DNA of 64,000 bases from Cristatella mucedo (Eukaryota > Bryozoa > Phylactolaemata > Cristatellidae). Below, in pieces: positions 38,178 to 49,176 of this stretch (position 1 is the first letter of the stretch; the number at the start of each line of letters is the position of its first letter). The notes below the pieces were generated by a model that was not told the origin of the DNA, did not search any database, and was given only the letters and a program-made list of their open reading frames with translations. Made by a program: the position numbers and the translations under genes. The stretch lies in contig WPIO01000009.1 of the NCBI GenBank assembly GCA_009760855.2, positions 6,170,001-6,234,000 of the forward strand, in the 5' to 3' direction.

Positions 38178-38223
<46 letters not shown>

Positions 38224-38308
38224 AGAGAGAGGGGGAGAGGGGTAGAGAGAGAGAGACACACACACACACACACACAGGGAGGGAGAGAGAGAGGGAGGGA
38301 GGGAGAGA
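38126..38308. repeat. (GA)n with (CA)n insert
   Basis: A purine-only tract of GA, GGGAG and GAGGGA units, interrupted by a TA at two places and by (CA)11 at about 38,254-38,275. Confidence 0.95.
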
Positions 38309-38735
38309 CCGAGAGCAAGATTAATGGGCTGATAAGACGCAAATTGCCATTTCTGTCACTGCTCAGGCTCCATTATTCACCATCTGTTTTCTTTGATGGA
38401 GAGCACCCGACAGCCACGTTGGCACCTGCTTCATTAGGGGGGGGGGAGTGATATGCACCGTCCTCTTAGCTAAAGCCTGTACTTTTTGGTTTATTTATTG
38501 CAGCTCAGCCCGAGTAGGTGGCCGATGCAGCCTGAGTGCTGGGCTCAGGTGCTGCCACACTGGATAGCTGCTGCTGCTCGGTGCTCCACATGCTCCGAAT
38601 GCCCATATGCTGCCGCCTAATGGGTGTGGGTGCAATGGCAAAGTGGGAGACCACTTGCTATCAGCAGCTAGGAGCAGCAGCCCTTCGGGAGTGATGCTCT
38701 CAAGCCACGCCTAGCAGACCCAATGCTCTGCCTTA

Positions 38736-38830
38736 ATGATGGTAATACATTTGATATGGCGCCCTTAGAGAACTCAATCTCTTTCTAGACACTTTACATT
38801 TCCTGCAAAGCAAGCACGATCGAATGGTCG
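38736..38830 (-). mobile_element. LINE-B tail fragment
   Basis: + strand ggcgcccttagagaactcaatctctttctagacactttacatttcctgcaaag is the reverse complement of the LINE-B tail; gcacgatcgaatggt matches the 15.6 kb and 61.1 kb 3'UTRs. Confidence 0.85.
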
Positions 38831-39943
38831 TGAAGGGGAGCGCGACCAGCTTGGCATTAGAGAGGAAGCAGCAGCAGCAGAAGCTAGCAGCAGCTGACGG
38901 TGCTCGTATCGGGAGCCCGATCACCGGCACCACCAGCTTGCTCTTGCGCCACACCAGTGATCCTACATACCTGAAACATTCTACGCCTCCCTGTAGATGA
39001 ACTTGCCAGTGATACTCGGTCTTAGCCTGCTATGTAAGGTAAGGTGATCGCACTTCATCCTTTATTGCTCCCTACAAGTGGGTGAGGGCAGCTACAGCTC
39101 ATCGGAAGCCGCACACACGAAGCAGTTGAATCAGCAGATTTTTATTCTTTTTTTCCTGCCTGGCATGGGGTCACCGTGTACATGCAATTCGTGTCTCTGG
39201 CGCTGTAGCGATGCGCCTTTAGCTGTGCTTAGCTCTGGCATTCCATGCATTCCCCAGCTAGAGGCCCACGTCTAAGGGGGCAGCAGCCTTGATACAGCCG
39301 ACCGGGCTCTTGAAAAAGCTGGTCTGCCGGCTGCCTTGGGTGACTGTGACAGCACGGCTGCTGCCTGGTGCAAAAAGCAATCAACGATCAAATAACATGG
39401 CAACCGGTAGCTGTTACAGCGAATCATCATAATTACAGCAGGCAGTCGGCTGCACTGACCGACCTTGGCGATCCATTGGCATCGGATCTAGGTAGTTGCT
39501 GCTAGCTGCCTGAATCGCTTGTGCAAAGTCAAGGTGACCGACTAGATAGATTAGGCCACACGGAATTGCATGGGTTCCCACTCGGTTGCCTTGGCGACCG
39601 ACCTAACGGCATGGGATTGATGTAGCTGGGCAGAGCCGAGGTGGCCCACTGGAGACCGTGACAGTGCAGCAACTAGCTGCCACTTAGATCCGCAGAAGGA
39701 TCCACAGATCCACGGATCATAGAAGGAAGGTAGCATGTGGGGGAGGGGGCATCTGCTCCTTTGCTGACGTGGAGCTTGCCTTCCCACACTTCACGGCTCC
39801 CTCCTGCAAAATCGAGGTCTGGCCTCGTAACTTGGTTTAGATTCTGATTTAGACTCTCTGCTTAGAACTCATCATAAGCGCTGCATTAGTCCACTAATCA
39901 TTGCATGAGAAGAAGTGACCATTCACTGATTGGTGAGTGGGTA
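38831..39943. other. unresolved stretch
   Basis: No gene or element recognised up to the GT microsatellite. Confidence 0.55.
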
Positions 39944-39960
39944 GGTGTGTGTGTGTGTGT

Positions 39961-39997
<37 letters not shown>

Positions 39998-40072
39998 TGT
40001 GTGTGTGTGTGTGCGTGTGTGTGTGTGTGTGCGTGTGTGCATATGTGTGTGTGTGTCTGTGTGTGTGTGTCT
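39944..40072. repeat. (GT)n with TCTG interruptions, left part
   Basis: GT run of about 129 bp with TCTG and GCGT variants. It continues at 40,391-40,426 on the far side of a LINE-A insertion. Confidence 0.96.
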
Positions 40073-40390
40073 GTAATGTAATGTATCTCCGTCTGTAACC
40101 CCACAAAGTCATAAAGACCATGTTGGTGTTACGCAGGAGAGTTTTGTATAGCGCACTCACGGCCTAAGCGGCATTCGGTAGCCAACAGACTTCGTCTCAC
40201 GAAACAAAGAGAAAGTGGCAAGCATAGCAGAGTCAGGAGAGAAGTTGAGGTAGTGAGTAGCATAGAAGTAGCAGCTCAGGACCGCTGAAAAGGATGTGCC
40301 ATAGTCGGCAGTAGGAGAGTAGTTGTCGTTGCGTAAGAATTGTGGAAGCGAGTTCCACAGTCTAGGACCTGCAGAGCTAAAGCTTCATTC
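40073..40390 (-). mobile_element. LINE-A, 5'-truncated, inside a GT microsatellite
   Basis: Reverse strand. The last about 60 codons of ORF2 (WNSLPQFLRNDNYSPTADYG, SAVLSCYFYATHYLNFSPDS, ATFSLFRETKSVGYRM), a short 3'UTR and the tail tgtaatgtaatg at 40,073-40,084 (+ strand). By eye it is well above 90% identical to the 24.4-24.7 kb copy over about 300 bp, with one gap of around a dozen bases near the stop. Both flanks are GT/TCTG repeat, so it landed in an existing microsatellite. Confidence 0.93.
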
Positions 40391-40426
40391 GTCTGTGTGT
40401 CTGTGTCTGTGTGTGTGTGTCTGTGG
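40391..40426. repeat. (GT)n/(TCTG)n, right part
   Basis: Continuation of the 39.9 kb microsatellite beyond the LINE-A insertion, with the same TCTG interruptions. Confidence 0.85.
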
Positions 40427-40775
40427 GGGGCCCTCGAAATCTGCTGTTCGCGACAGCAAAGAAAGATCGTTTTGAGCAGCCCAATTCAATCTACAAAAAC
40501 GGCTGCAGTCTGCCAGGCAGGATCTTGGAGAGGCTAGCTAAGAGGTTTGCTAGAGAGACATGATATACACTTCATTAAAAGTCTGAGCTGTTATGAATGC
40601 ACACAAGCCCGTTTCATAAAGATCCAGTGCAGAGGCATACCCAGGTTTAAGCAAAGGAGGGCCTGACTTTACCCAGAAGCCATTCAGATTTAATTCAAGA
40701 CCTCCAACCCTCTGTCCTGCCCTTTTGGTAACCGACAAACCAGAGCATGCTCCAAGGGAAAGGGGGAGGAAGAGA
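40427..40775. other. unresolved stretch
   Basis: No gene or element recognised. Confidence 0.55.
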
Positions 40776-41045
40776 CACAGATAGACAGGGACAGACAGAC
40801 AAATAGAGACAGTGAGACAGACAGAGATGGACAGAGACTGGCAGACATGGACAGAGATGGACACAGACGAACAGAGACAGACAGACAGAGATAGATGGAC
40901 ACAGACAAAGAGAGAGACAGAGACACAGAGAGACAGAGACACAGAGATAGAGAAAGACACAGGGAGAGACAGACAGACAGAAACAGAGACAGACAGACAG
41001 AGACAGAGAAAGAGAGGCAGAGACAGAGAGACATAGAGAGAGGTG
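40776..41045. repeat. degenerate (GACA)n/(GA)n
   Basis: GACAGACA and GAGACAGAGA units mixed over about 270 bp; imperfect throughout and therefore probably old. Frames across it are artefacts. Confidence 0.93.
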
Positions 41046-42132
41046 CAGAAGGCAGTGAAACCAAAGCCCATTAGTGTCGGATAATCAGCTCGTTTGCACT
41101 CATTGCACTCTCTAATTCAATAACTTGTCCTGAGAGATCACATCTTTGAATCACCAACCATCTCACCTCACCCCCATTTTCCCTACAGAGCTATCAGCTG
41201 CCAATTGTGCGGTCCTCGATGGGCCATCTCAAGACAACAAGTACGCTGGTACTGAATATCTTCTGAGTCATCACTGCCCCGTAGCTCCTGCTTACCTCAA
41301 CCAATGAGCTGGTCTTTCGAAACGAGTTCAGAGAATTCGTACCAGTAGTCTGTCGGCTGCTCCTGATCCAGAGCTCTGCTACTGCACGAGGCTGCTGCTG
41401 CATCGGTGGAGGCTTACAAGACCGTCAGCTGCTGTCTAATCTATTCGTGCGACGTCTAAGTGAGCAGATCGGCTGCCGCAGCTGTTGGCTCTCGGTCACA
41501 CTCGGGGCTCGGCTCGAGCATCCGAGCGCTCTACTTCAGGCAGAGCAGTCGACGATCTGCTGACTGCGGCCAGCCGGCAAGCAGGCAGCCAGACAAAACT
41601 TGTTTCAAAATAGCTGCAGCTCAGCTTGCCGAACCAGCTGGTCCGAAAAGGTTGCACGTGGGCTGGTTGCCTCGAGTCTGTAGCCGCAGATCTGCCATGC
41701 TGCTGCTGCTGCCGAAAAATTGTGCAAAGTCAGGCCACAGACAGAGCCCTGCCGCGATGGCTTCTGGCTGAGTGGACCACGCCCCGGCACGGCCTTGGTC
41801 GTCAAAGGCAGCTAGAGAACATCTTTTCCACGTGGACCAAACCAGGCTAAACCAAAAGCAGTGTGGCTTGCAATGGCTCACAGCCCAAAGCTCGGCTGCT
41901 GCATGCAGCTCCTTTCGGAAATGGCTGGCAGACGTGCTTCGGTGGATCGAAGTCGTTCTTGGTGCCCGCTGGTCGGACCGCTAGCCGGGCACTGCCTGCA
42001 GGCAGGCAGTGACCGGCAGGCGTGGACCGACCAGTTTGCCACGAGTTCGGCACGAGGGTAGGAGGCCGAAGGCCGACTGACACGAGAGCAGGCAGCAGGC
42101 GCAGGCTGCCTCTGACTGGCACACGGCCGGCA

Positions 42133-42137
<5 letters not shown>
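41046..42137. other. unresolved stretch
   Basis: CAG/CTG-rich, no recognised gene. Short hairpin-capable sequence ctgcctgcaggcaggcag at 41,994-42,011. Confidence 0.5.
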
Positions 42138-42405
<268 letters not shown>

Positions 42406-42554
42406 TGTCCGATCAAGAACGAACTAATATCACACATGATTTTGTGCGACAGGAAATGACCGGCCCGGGGCATACGGTAATGACTGGCCTCTGAGCTGAC
42501 CGAGTTCGACCGGAAGTGGCTTCTCTCAGCCGTCCAAAGGGGCTGCTCCTTTGT

Positions 42555-42569
42555 GCAGCAGCAGCAGGA

Positions 42570-42630
<61 letters not shown>
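42555..42630. repeat. (CAG)4-GATC-(CTG)19
   Basis: Four CAG units, then GATC, then about 19 CTG units. The first 30 bp (42,555-42,584) are a perfect palindrome centred on GATC. Confidence 0.96.
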
Positions 42631-42631
<1 letters not shown>

Positions 42632-43598
42632 CTGTTCACTGAAGAGGAGCCTTCATCGTGGGCGTTCACCGGCTTCTGTTGATGGTTCAGCTCTCTATTG
42701 TTGCACCTTGTTTTTCTGCAAACGGGTTGCATCAGGTTTCAATTTGAGGTGAGCAGGTGAACTGAAGAGGCAGCCAACTGAAGAGTTTGCCCTTTTCGAG
42801 AATGTGGTCAGACTAAGAACGGGCAGATGAGAGCTGCCTGCAGCTGCAGCTGACTGAGGGCGGATGCGTAGAATACACGCGCACAGAAGAAGAAAAAAAG
42901 AGAAGGAAAAGAAGAAAAAGAAGAAGAAGCAGAAGAACGCTTGGCAGATGAAGCAACCACCCTTTCCCAGGACTCCGCATACGGTTCTCCACTGACCACG
43001 TGACCACGCGGTTCAACCGGATAGTAGTGACAGACCCGCGAGCAAATCGCTCATGGAAGCGATCGGTGTGAACCATTGCCACTGTAAGAGAGCGTGGTCA
43101 CGTGCAGACGATCCTATCATGAGATCTAGACGACGAAACAGCTCCTCAACGAACGTGCCTAGCTACTTTGTACTCCTCGGGTGGTGGCTACCGTCGGGCT
43201 TGCCTGCACACGACTTTTCCAGCAGCTGCCGGTCTGCTGGCCGGGCACGAACTGGCAAGAGTCTCTAGGAAACACTCAAACTTGCAGGCCTTGTACGAAC
43301 GAGTTTGAAACGGAGGCTGAGCGGATCGCAGGCTGATGCCAGCAGGACAGACAGCCGGCACAAAGCCCACAGAAACACGACTCAGCACCGTCATGGAGAC
43401 CCGGCCGGAGTCTATCTGTCTGCTGCTGCTGCTGCGGCTGCACGGCTTATTCATGCAGCACGTCGCGCCAGACACTGCACTCGCTTCTCCATGATGCTTG
43501 CTTGTGCAGGCTGTCACTTTTCTCGGAGCTAGAGAAGAGTTGCGGCTAATTCTGACGACAGCCTGCAATCCCGGGCGATGGAGTGCTGCCTAGCCCTT
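42631..43598. other. unresolved stretch
   Basis: A purine-rich AAG patch lies at 42,885-42,935. No gene recognised. Confidence 0.55.
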
Positions 43599-43620
43599 CC
43601 CCCCCCCCCCCCCCCCCCCC
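43599..43620. repeat. poly-C run, 22 bp
   Basis: An uninterrupted C22 run. Other C/G runs of 9-18 bp occur at 7,761, 17,202, 30,381, 47,010, 51,096 and 52,440. Confidence 0.95.
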
Positions 43621-43744
43621 GCTGCTAACAGTCCATATCCGAAGTCTTAGCTCCAGGCTTCGAAGCTCAGGTTTGTGCCAACAGACGAGACTGGCGCTGC
43701 TCTTAACACGGAATGGATTTGCAACGGAAGCACAAGATTGATGC

Positions 43745-43888
43745 CAAGTTAACCTGGCACTCGAATGAGTACCGAAACCCGCTTATGCTTTGAGGGCGAA
43801 ATAGAAAACTCTTCTTCGTGACACCCATTTAGTCTCTGTGGCTTCCGAAGTGTCAAAGATGGAGATACATTGCAGTTACATTACACTG
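43745..43888 (+). mobile_element. LINE-A 3' end fragment
   Basis: gagtaccgaaacccgcttatgctttgagggc, cacccatttagtctctgtggctt, gatggagatacattgcagttacattac: a diverged LINE-A end with CATTA tail. Confidence 0.8.
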
Positions 43889-44317
43889 ACAAGGACAACA
43901 ACGCATAGGCAACACGACTTCGAAGCTCTAGCCGATGTAGTGCTGGCCTGAGAAGATGCTGTGAAAATGGCAGGATTGCTATGCTTGTATATGCATTTGG
44001 ACAATTTAGATCAGGAGGAGAATCTTGGCACTAGCTCTTCCAGAAATTATTCCTACGTCCGCTGCTACGTTTAGCACCAGCAACCACAAACCTAAAAAAA
44101 GGCACGCACGAACACCGGAAATGTACATGAGTGAGAAAATAAAACTCGGTAGATGGCAATCAGCAGCGATCGACTAAGAATTCGAGTTTGGCAGCTATAT
44201 GAAAAGTAGCTTGGGTTGGCCCACTCGCGGAATAGCAGAGAAGAGAAGGAAGGGTTCGCTCGTCGCCAGATTGTATGGTTAGTTTTCAGTTCACGACATC
44301 GCCACACACATACAATG
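43889..44317. other. unresolved stretch
   Basis: No gene or element recognised. Confidence 0.55.
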
Positions 44318-44545
44318 TAATGTAATGTAATGTAATGTAATGTAATGTATCTCCATCTGTAACTCCACAAAGTCATAAAGACCGTGTGGGTGTTACGCAG
44401 GAGATTTTTGTATAGCGCACTCACAGCCTAGGCGGCTTTCGGTACGCATTCGGTAGCCAACAGACTTCGTCTCACACAACAAAGAGAAAGTGGGAAGCAT
44501 AGCAGAGTCAGGAGAGCAGTTCAGGTGGTGAGTAGCATACAACCC
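44318..44545 (-). mobile_element. LINE-A 3' end with six TAATG units
   Basis: Reverse strand. The + strand shows (TAATG) repeated about six times from 44,318, then tatctccatctgtaactccacaaagtcataaagaccgtgtgggtgttacgcaggaga and the end of ORF2 (gcattcggtagccaacagacttcgtctcacacaacaaagagaaagtgg). The longest tail of the LINE-A copies here. Confidence 0.92.
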
Positions 44546-44607
44546 ACCCACTTTGGCTGGACACGATAAAGCGTGCTGTAAAGGCCGAGATCGTGAACTG
44601 AACTAAC

Positions 44608-44631
44608 CATATATATATATATATAATATAT

Positions 44632-44667
<36 letters not shown>

Positions 44668-44700
44668 CTTATATCTTAGTTTATCTTATAAATATGTTAT
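44608..44700. repeat. AT-rich TATA/CTTATA low-complexity tract
   Basis: TA runs with ATCTTATAT interruptions over about 90 bp. Confidence 0.9.
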
Positions 44701-44704
44701 ATCT

Positions 44705-44825
44705 TATAATAGCAATAATAATAATAATTGCATAGTGCCATCAGAGTACTGAATCTCTTTCTAGACACTTTACAGATGCCGTAAAGAAAGCATCACCAAA
44801 TGATTAGTAGTTATGACAGCTTAAG
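44705..44825 (-). mobile_element. LINE-B tail fragment
   Basis: ATA-repeat tail, then + strand gtgccatcagagtactgaatctctttctagacactttacagatgccgtaaagaaagcatcaccaaatgattagtag, the reverse complement of the LINE-B 3' end. Confidence 0.88.
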
Positions 44826-45820
44826 TGTCAGATGCTTCTGGGTTGTTGGGCAATCGTGGTCATTCTAAAGGTCGCCGAAGCCCGTGTGGACAAACGGACA
44901 TCGTTGCTATCGGCATTACAAGCAGCCTGCACCTACAGCTATTTTGCACCTGCGCTTGCATTGCTACCTCGGAAGTGCATGTGCCTCCAACATTCAGGCG
45001 AAATTAACCCTCGACATGACACGAGCATAGGAGTAGCTAGGACTGGGAGGCCTAAGAAGAAGCCGGACTCCTGCTGTCACGTCTCGTCAAGTGGCCAAGC
45101 TGGCTCCATTAACAAAAAGCAGCTTTGCTGGCTGCCTGCCTTCTCCACCTACAGCCGGCTCCGAGTCCAGCCCCTGCGACCGAGGAATAGCTGAGGCCCG
45201 TGAAAAGGGCTGCAGGCTTCGCCGTCTGACAGCACTGGGCTCAGGGCGACTTAGCGCTGGCTGTGGCCCCGGACATTACAAGCTGGCTACAGACAAGGTC
45301 GCAGCTGGCAGGACGGCTGACTTACGAAGGGGGCCAGTGGGTCCGCAGGAGAGGGGCTGCCACCTTCGTCTTATACCGACCGACCGGATGTGGCCCTGCC
45401 GGTGGCCGCCGGCCCGCTCTCATTGCAGCCAGCTCAGCCATCTTAAGGTTGGCCACTGCTGGAGCGATCAAGGTCTGCTCAAAGCCTCCTTGGTCACGCC
45501 CCTCAGGCTACACCACCCCAGCTGGATGCTGTGCCCCCTGCGGCCGGACAGGTCGCTGCCACAGCTTGAGACCCGATTGCTACCTTGCCATGATTAAGAT
45601 GCCATTCACCGACTGCTTGTTGTTATTGCTAATGTATTTAGTGGCTCCCGAATTACATCTCCCTCATGCCAACCACTGCCAGCCGCAAGATGGCAGATGC
45701 TTGATCTGGGGGGCCGAGTGAGTGAATGAATACTGACACAACTAGATAAAGCCGAAGCACGTCTGGCAAGTCGCCCTCAGCCGAAGATGGCAGGGCAAGG
45801 CAGCACTTACTACATATATA
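44826..45820. other. unresolved stretch
   Basis: Frames of 120-168 codons on + (44,832-45,721) overlap each other in three registers and carry no recognised domain. No gene called. Confidence 0.45.
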
Positions 45821-45863
45821 TATGTGTGTTTGTGTGTGTGTGTTCGCGCACGAGTGAATTTAC

Positions 45864-46660
<797 letters not shown>

Positions 46661-46662
46661 AA

Positions 46663-46760
46663 TAAGAAATATCATTCATTTTTATTGCGCCCTAGCAGAA
46701 CTGGATCTCTATCGAGGCGCTAGATGTCGCATAAATGCGGTCTCTCGCTTTAAATATGCT
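46663..46760 (-). mobile_element. LINE-B-like tail fragment
   Basis: + strand ttattgcgccctagcagaactggatctctatcgaggcgct resembles the reverse-strand tail signature; it is diverged. Confidence 0.5.
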
Positions 46761-48318
46761 ACGCTAAGAAAATCATAGTTGTTGTTGACTGGCAGTGCCA
46801 AAAGTACTCCCAATAAACCTTTCTGAAAACACACCGCGTCTGTCACTACGGGTTGCAAAAGTTGTGGGAACACTTGACGAAGAGCTTTAGCCGCTCATTG
46901 AAAGGATATTATTCATCCGGTCACGCCGGGGCGGCTGGCGGCTGAATGATAGGATGGACCCCTAAGCTACCTACGACGGTTAACGCCAGCGAATCGCGCC
47001 TGTTTGCCGGGGGGGGGGGGTTATAGAGTTGATTTTTAAAGAAAACATGCGGTAATTCCCTAGCCGGTCTGTTCCAAAAGTCTGTAATCCTCTCTGGAAA
47101 AAATTAGGCCGACTCAGAACTGAAGGTCTCAGAGGATACGTTTCGGATAGCCTCCATAGCTCAACGGCAAGCGCTGTGTGGCCCACTCTAGACGCAGAGC
47201 TAGATCACTGCATGCCAAAGGCGCACCGACGGACCGTTTCTCCAGAAGAATTGCCGAAGCTGTGACGCTGCGCCAGACGCCTCTCGAGGCGTTCTCAAGC
47301 CACATGCGCAAAGAAAATCGCTTCGCCCACGAGACGAGCGTCTCGTAGCTCCAAGTCGAAGGCGCCGCCGCCGCTGCCCGGAAGGACTCTCCCGTCCTCC
47401 CGAAATAAATTGGGCGTACGTATTTTCCGGAAGAGGGCCCGCAGCCGTGCACCACGCAGACGCGTCGCATCCCGCCGTCCCAGTCAACGGGGCGCATCTT
47501 CGCCAGGATCGAACGCAATTGCTGGCCCTCGCCCCGTCGTTCTGCGAGCAGCCAGAAGCCTCGAGCGGCCGAAGGCTGGCGGCTGGCTCCACCTACCCGG
47601 GCAACGCTCCTGGCTGGGCTGGAGGCAATCGTCCCCACTCCCCTTTCGCTGTCCCTCTGCAAAAGTCGTTTACCTCCATTGTGGAAATTGGTAGGTCCTC
47701 CCTGGAAAATGACTCGACGCGCTCGTCAAAGATGCTTCTTCCTAGTATAGTAAGCCTCGTCCAAAAAAAGAACAGGCAATAGGTTCGCCCCTCTGGGAAA
47801 ACGTCGCGAAGCCGGACGAGGTCCTAGGAGCCCCTAGCAGCTCGCTCTCTCCGAGCGCGCGAGCGGTTGCCCCTTCTCGGAAGCCGGCTTGCCACCTAGG
47901 AGGGGCCCGCGACTCCTCGAAGGGGTCGGGCGTACCCGGCGGCGCGGTGTCCTGCTTGCTGAGTAGCCACCCACTGCATGCCAACGGGGAGGTCGGAGAG
48001 TTTGTTCGTTCTGGCGGCGGCGTAGACGGATTTTGACCGCTTCTCCGCCGCCGTCTGCCCTATCCCGTCGAGACGCTTTACGGTACAAAATCCATCTAGC
48101 GACCTATTCGAGCCCCGGGCAGACTGCGTAATAGTTTTTCGCTCCCGTCCTTGTCCTGCTGACGTGTGAGGCTGTCGCCCGAAAGTCGTACAAAAAAGTT
48201 GCCGGAAATTCCAATGCTCCGCAGCGCGTTGAAATAAATACTTCGTTGCACAGTCTCGGCAGCGGCTCCGGAGCGTTTCGATGTGGGCGCCGGAAAAAAG
48301 AGCCCCCCAACCGCAACT

Positions 48319-48319
<1 letters not shown>

Positions 48320-48370
<51 letters not shown>
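48320..48370. repeat. (GCC)17 microsatellite
   Basis: A GCC/CCG run of about 50 bp inside the CpG-rich segment, the only CpG-type trinucleotide microsatellite in the window. Confidence 0.96.
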
Positions 48371-48639
48371 TCACGTAACCGCACGCAGCAAGCGATCGGC
48401 GCCTTTTCTTCAGCCTGCGAAGGCAGCACTTGTTGCAGCGAAACGGGGGTAGATTTATTCTCGTCGGTCGGGTCAATCGAATGCCAGTCGTCGGGCGTTC
48501 AGTCGTCTGAGCGGTTGACCCGTTTCAACCTTTCGGCTATACCTCCGGCGTTGCCAGGGAGCTGTCTTGAGCCAATCGGCGAAAGATCTTCTCATTGGAA
48601 TTTCGACTCCACTGGCGGCCCTCGATGGGCGGAATAGCG

Positions 48640-48855
48640 CTCCCTCGAGCGAGTTCTCGGCCGCAAGCGCAGCAGCGCTCGAAACGGCTCCGGCTTCCGG
48701 GCCGCCGCCGACGCGCGGCAAATGCCGGCGGCGGAGCTGGCTCCTCGAAGCGGCAGCACAGCGAGTCGCAGGTGCTGCCTCGACGCACTCGGATATTTCG
48801 CGGGTAGCAGAGCGCGGTTGCATATAAAGACTGCCCAGACCAGCTTGGAACAGTC
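48640..48855 (+). repeat. repeat C, copy 2, CpG-rich version
   Basis: ctcctcgaagcggcagcacagcgagtcgcaggtgctgcctcgacgcact (48,741-48,789) aligns with the copies at 5.25 kb and 55.39 kb. Many differences are CG here versus TG/CA there, as expected if those copies decayed by CpG methylation. In one + frame both 48 and 55 kb copies read LEA..QRVA.AASTH. Confidence 0.65.
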
Positions 48856-48936
48856 CATCCGACAGCCATAGAGGGCTACGGGTGTTCCCGAACCCCCGGC
48901 AAGCCATAGCGTACGACTCGGTTGAAATGCCGACGC

Positions 48937-48985
48937 ACACTATTACGCGACTGACAATTACACTATTACGCGACTATTACGCGAC
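48937..48985 (+). repeat. three ctattacgcga iterons
   Basis: The 11-mer ctattacgcga occurs at 48,940, 48,962 and 48,974; the first two are 22 bp apart and the last two 12 bp apart. Confidence 0.85.
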
Positions 48986-49176
48986 GACTTGTCCGGCTCC
49001 GAATCGTAGTGCGGGAACCCCCGAATAATATCTCGGCAGTCATAATCGTGGCCGAAGTAGCGCGTCAGCGTTTCAACAACTCGGCTAAGGAGGTGTCTCT
49101 CGGTCTCGCGTACTTCGAAAGGTTAATTAACAACCTTGGCGACCTGGACAAGTACGAGCGAGCTTACGATTGCCGT
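48955..49176 (+). CDS. candidate exon, possible cyclin-box-like peptide
   Basis: A frame of 74 codons, open from after a stop at 48,952 to a TAG at 49,177. It lacks an ATG, so it would have to be an internal exon or a fragment. From about codon 22 the peptide has a natural composition (NNISAVIIVAEVARQRFNNS then AKEVSLGLAYFERLINNLGD and LDKYERAYDC). The spacing of LGLAYFERL recalls the first helices of cyclin-like folds such as CABLES and CNPPD1, which carry a Y(F/L/I)E(K/R)L segment. This is an impression from memory, not an alignment. It sits in the CpG-rich segment, as a 5' exon might. A possible donor (GTTAGA, 49,175) is weak and no good acceptor is seen. It may also be chance. Confidence 0.25.

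Noticed and set aside
41994-42011. Apparent palindrome ctgcctgcaggcaggcag
   Set aside because: It is not a perfect palindrome; it is a short imperfect hairpin of a kind common in CTG-rich DNA.
47155-47190. tRNA-like tagctcaacgg A box at 47.16 kb
   Set aside because: There is no B box in the following 80 bp and no pairing that would make a tRNA.
47129-47662. A 177-codon reverse frame in the CpG-rich segment
   Set aside because: CpG-rich DNA has few stops in any frame; the peptide is Arg/Ala/Ser-biased and overlapped by other open frames. I recognise no domain.
48829-48837. TATA box (catataaag) in the CpG-rich segment
   Set aside because: A single AT-rich match with no transcription-start evidence; it also lies inside the repeat C copy.
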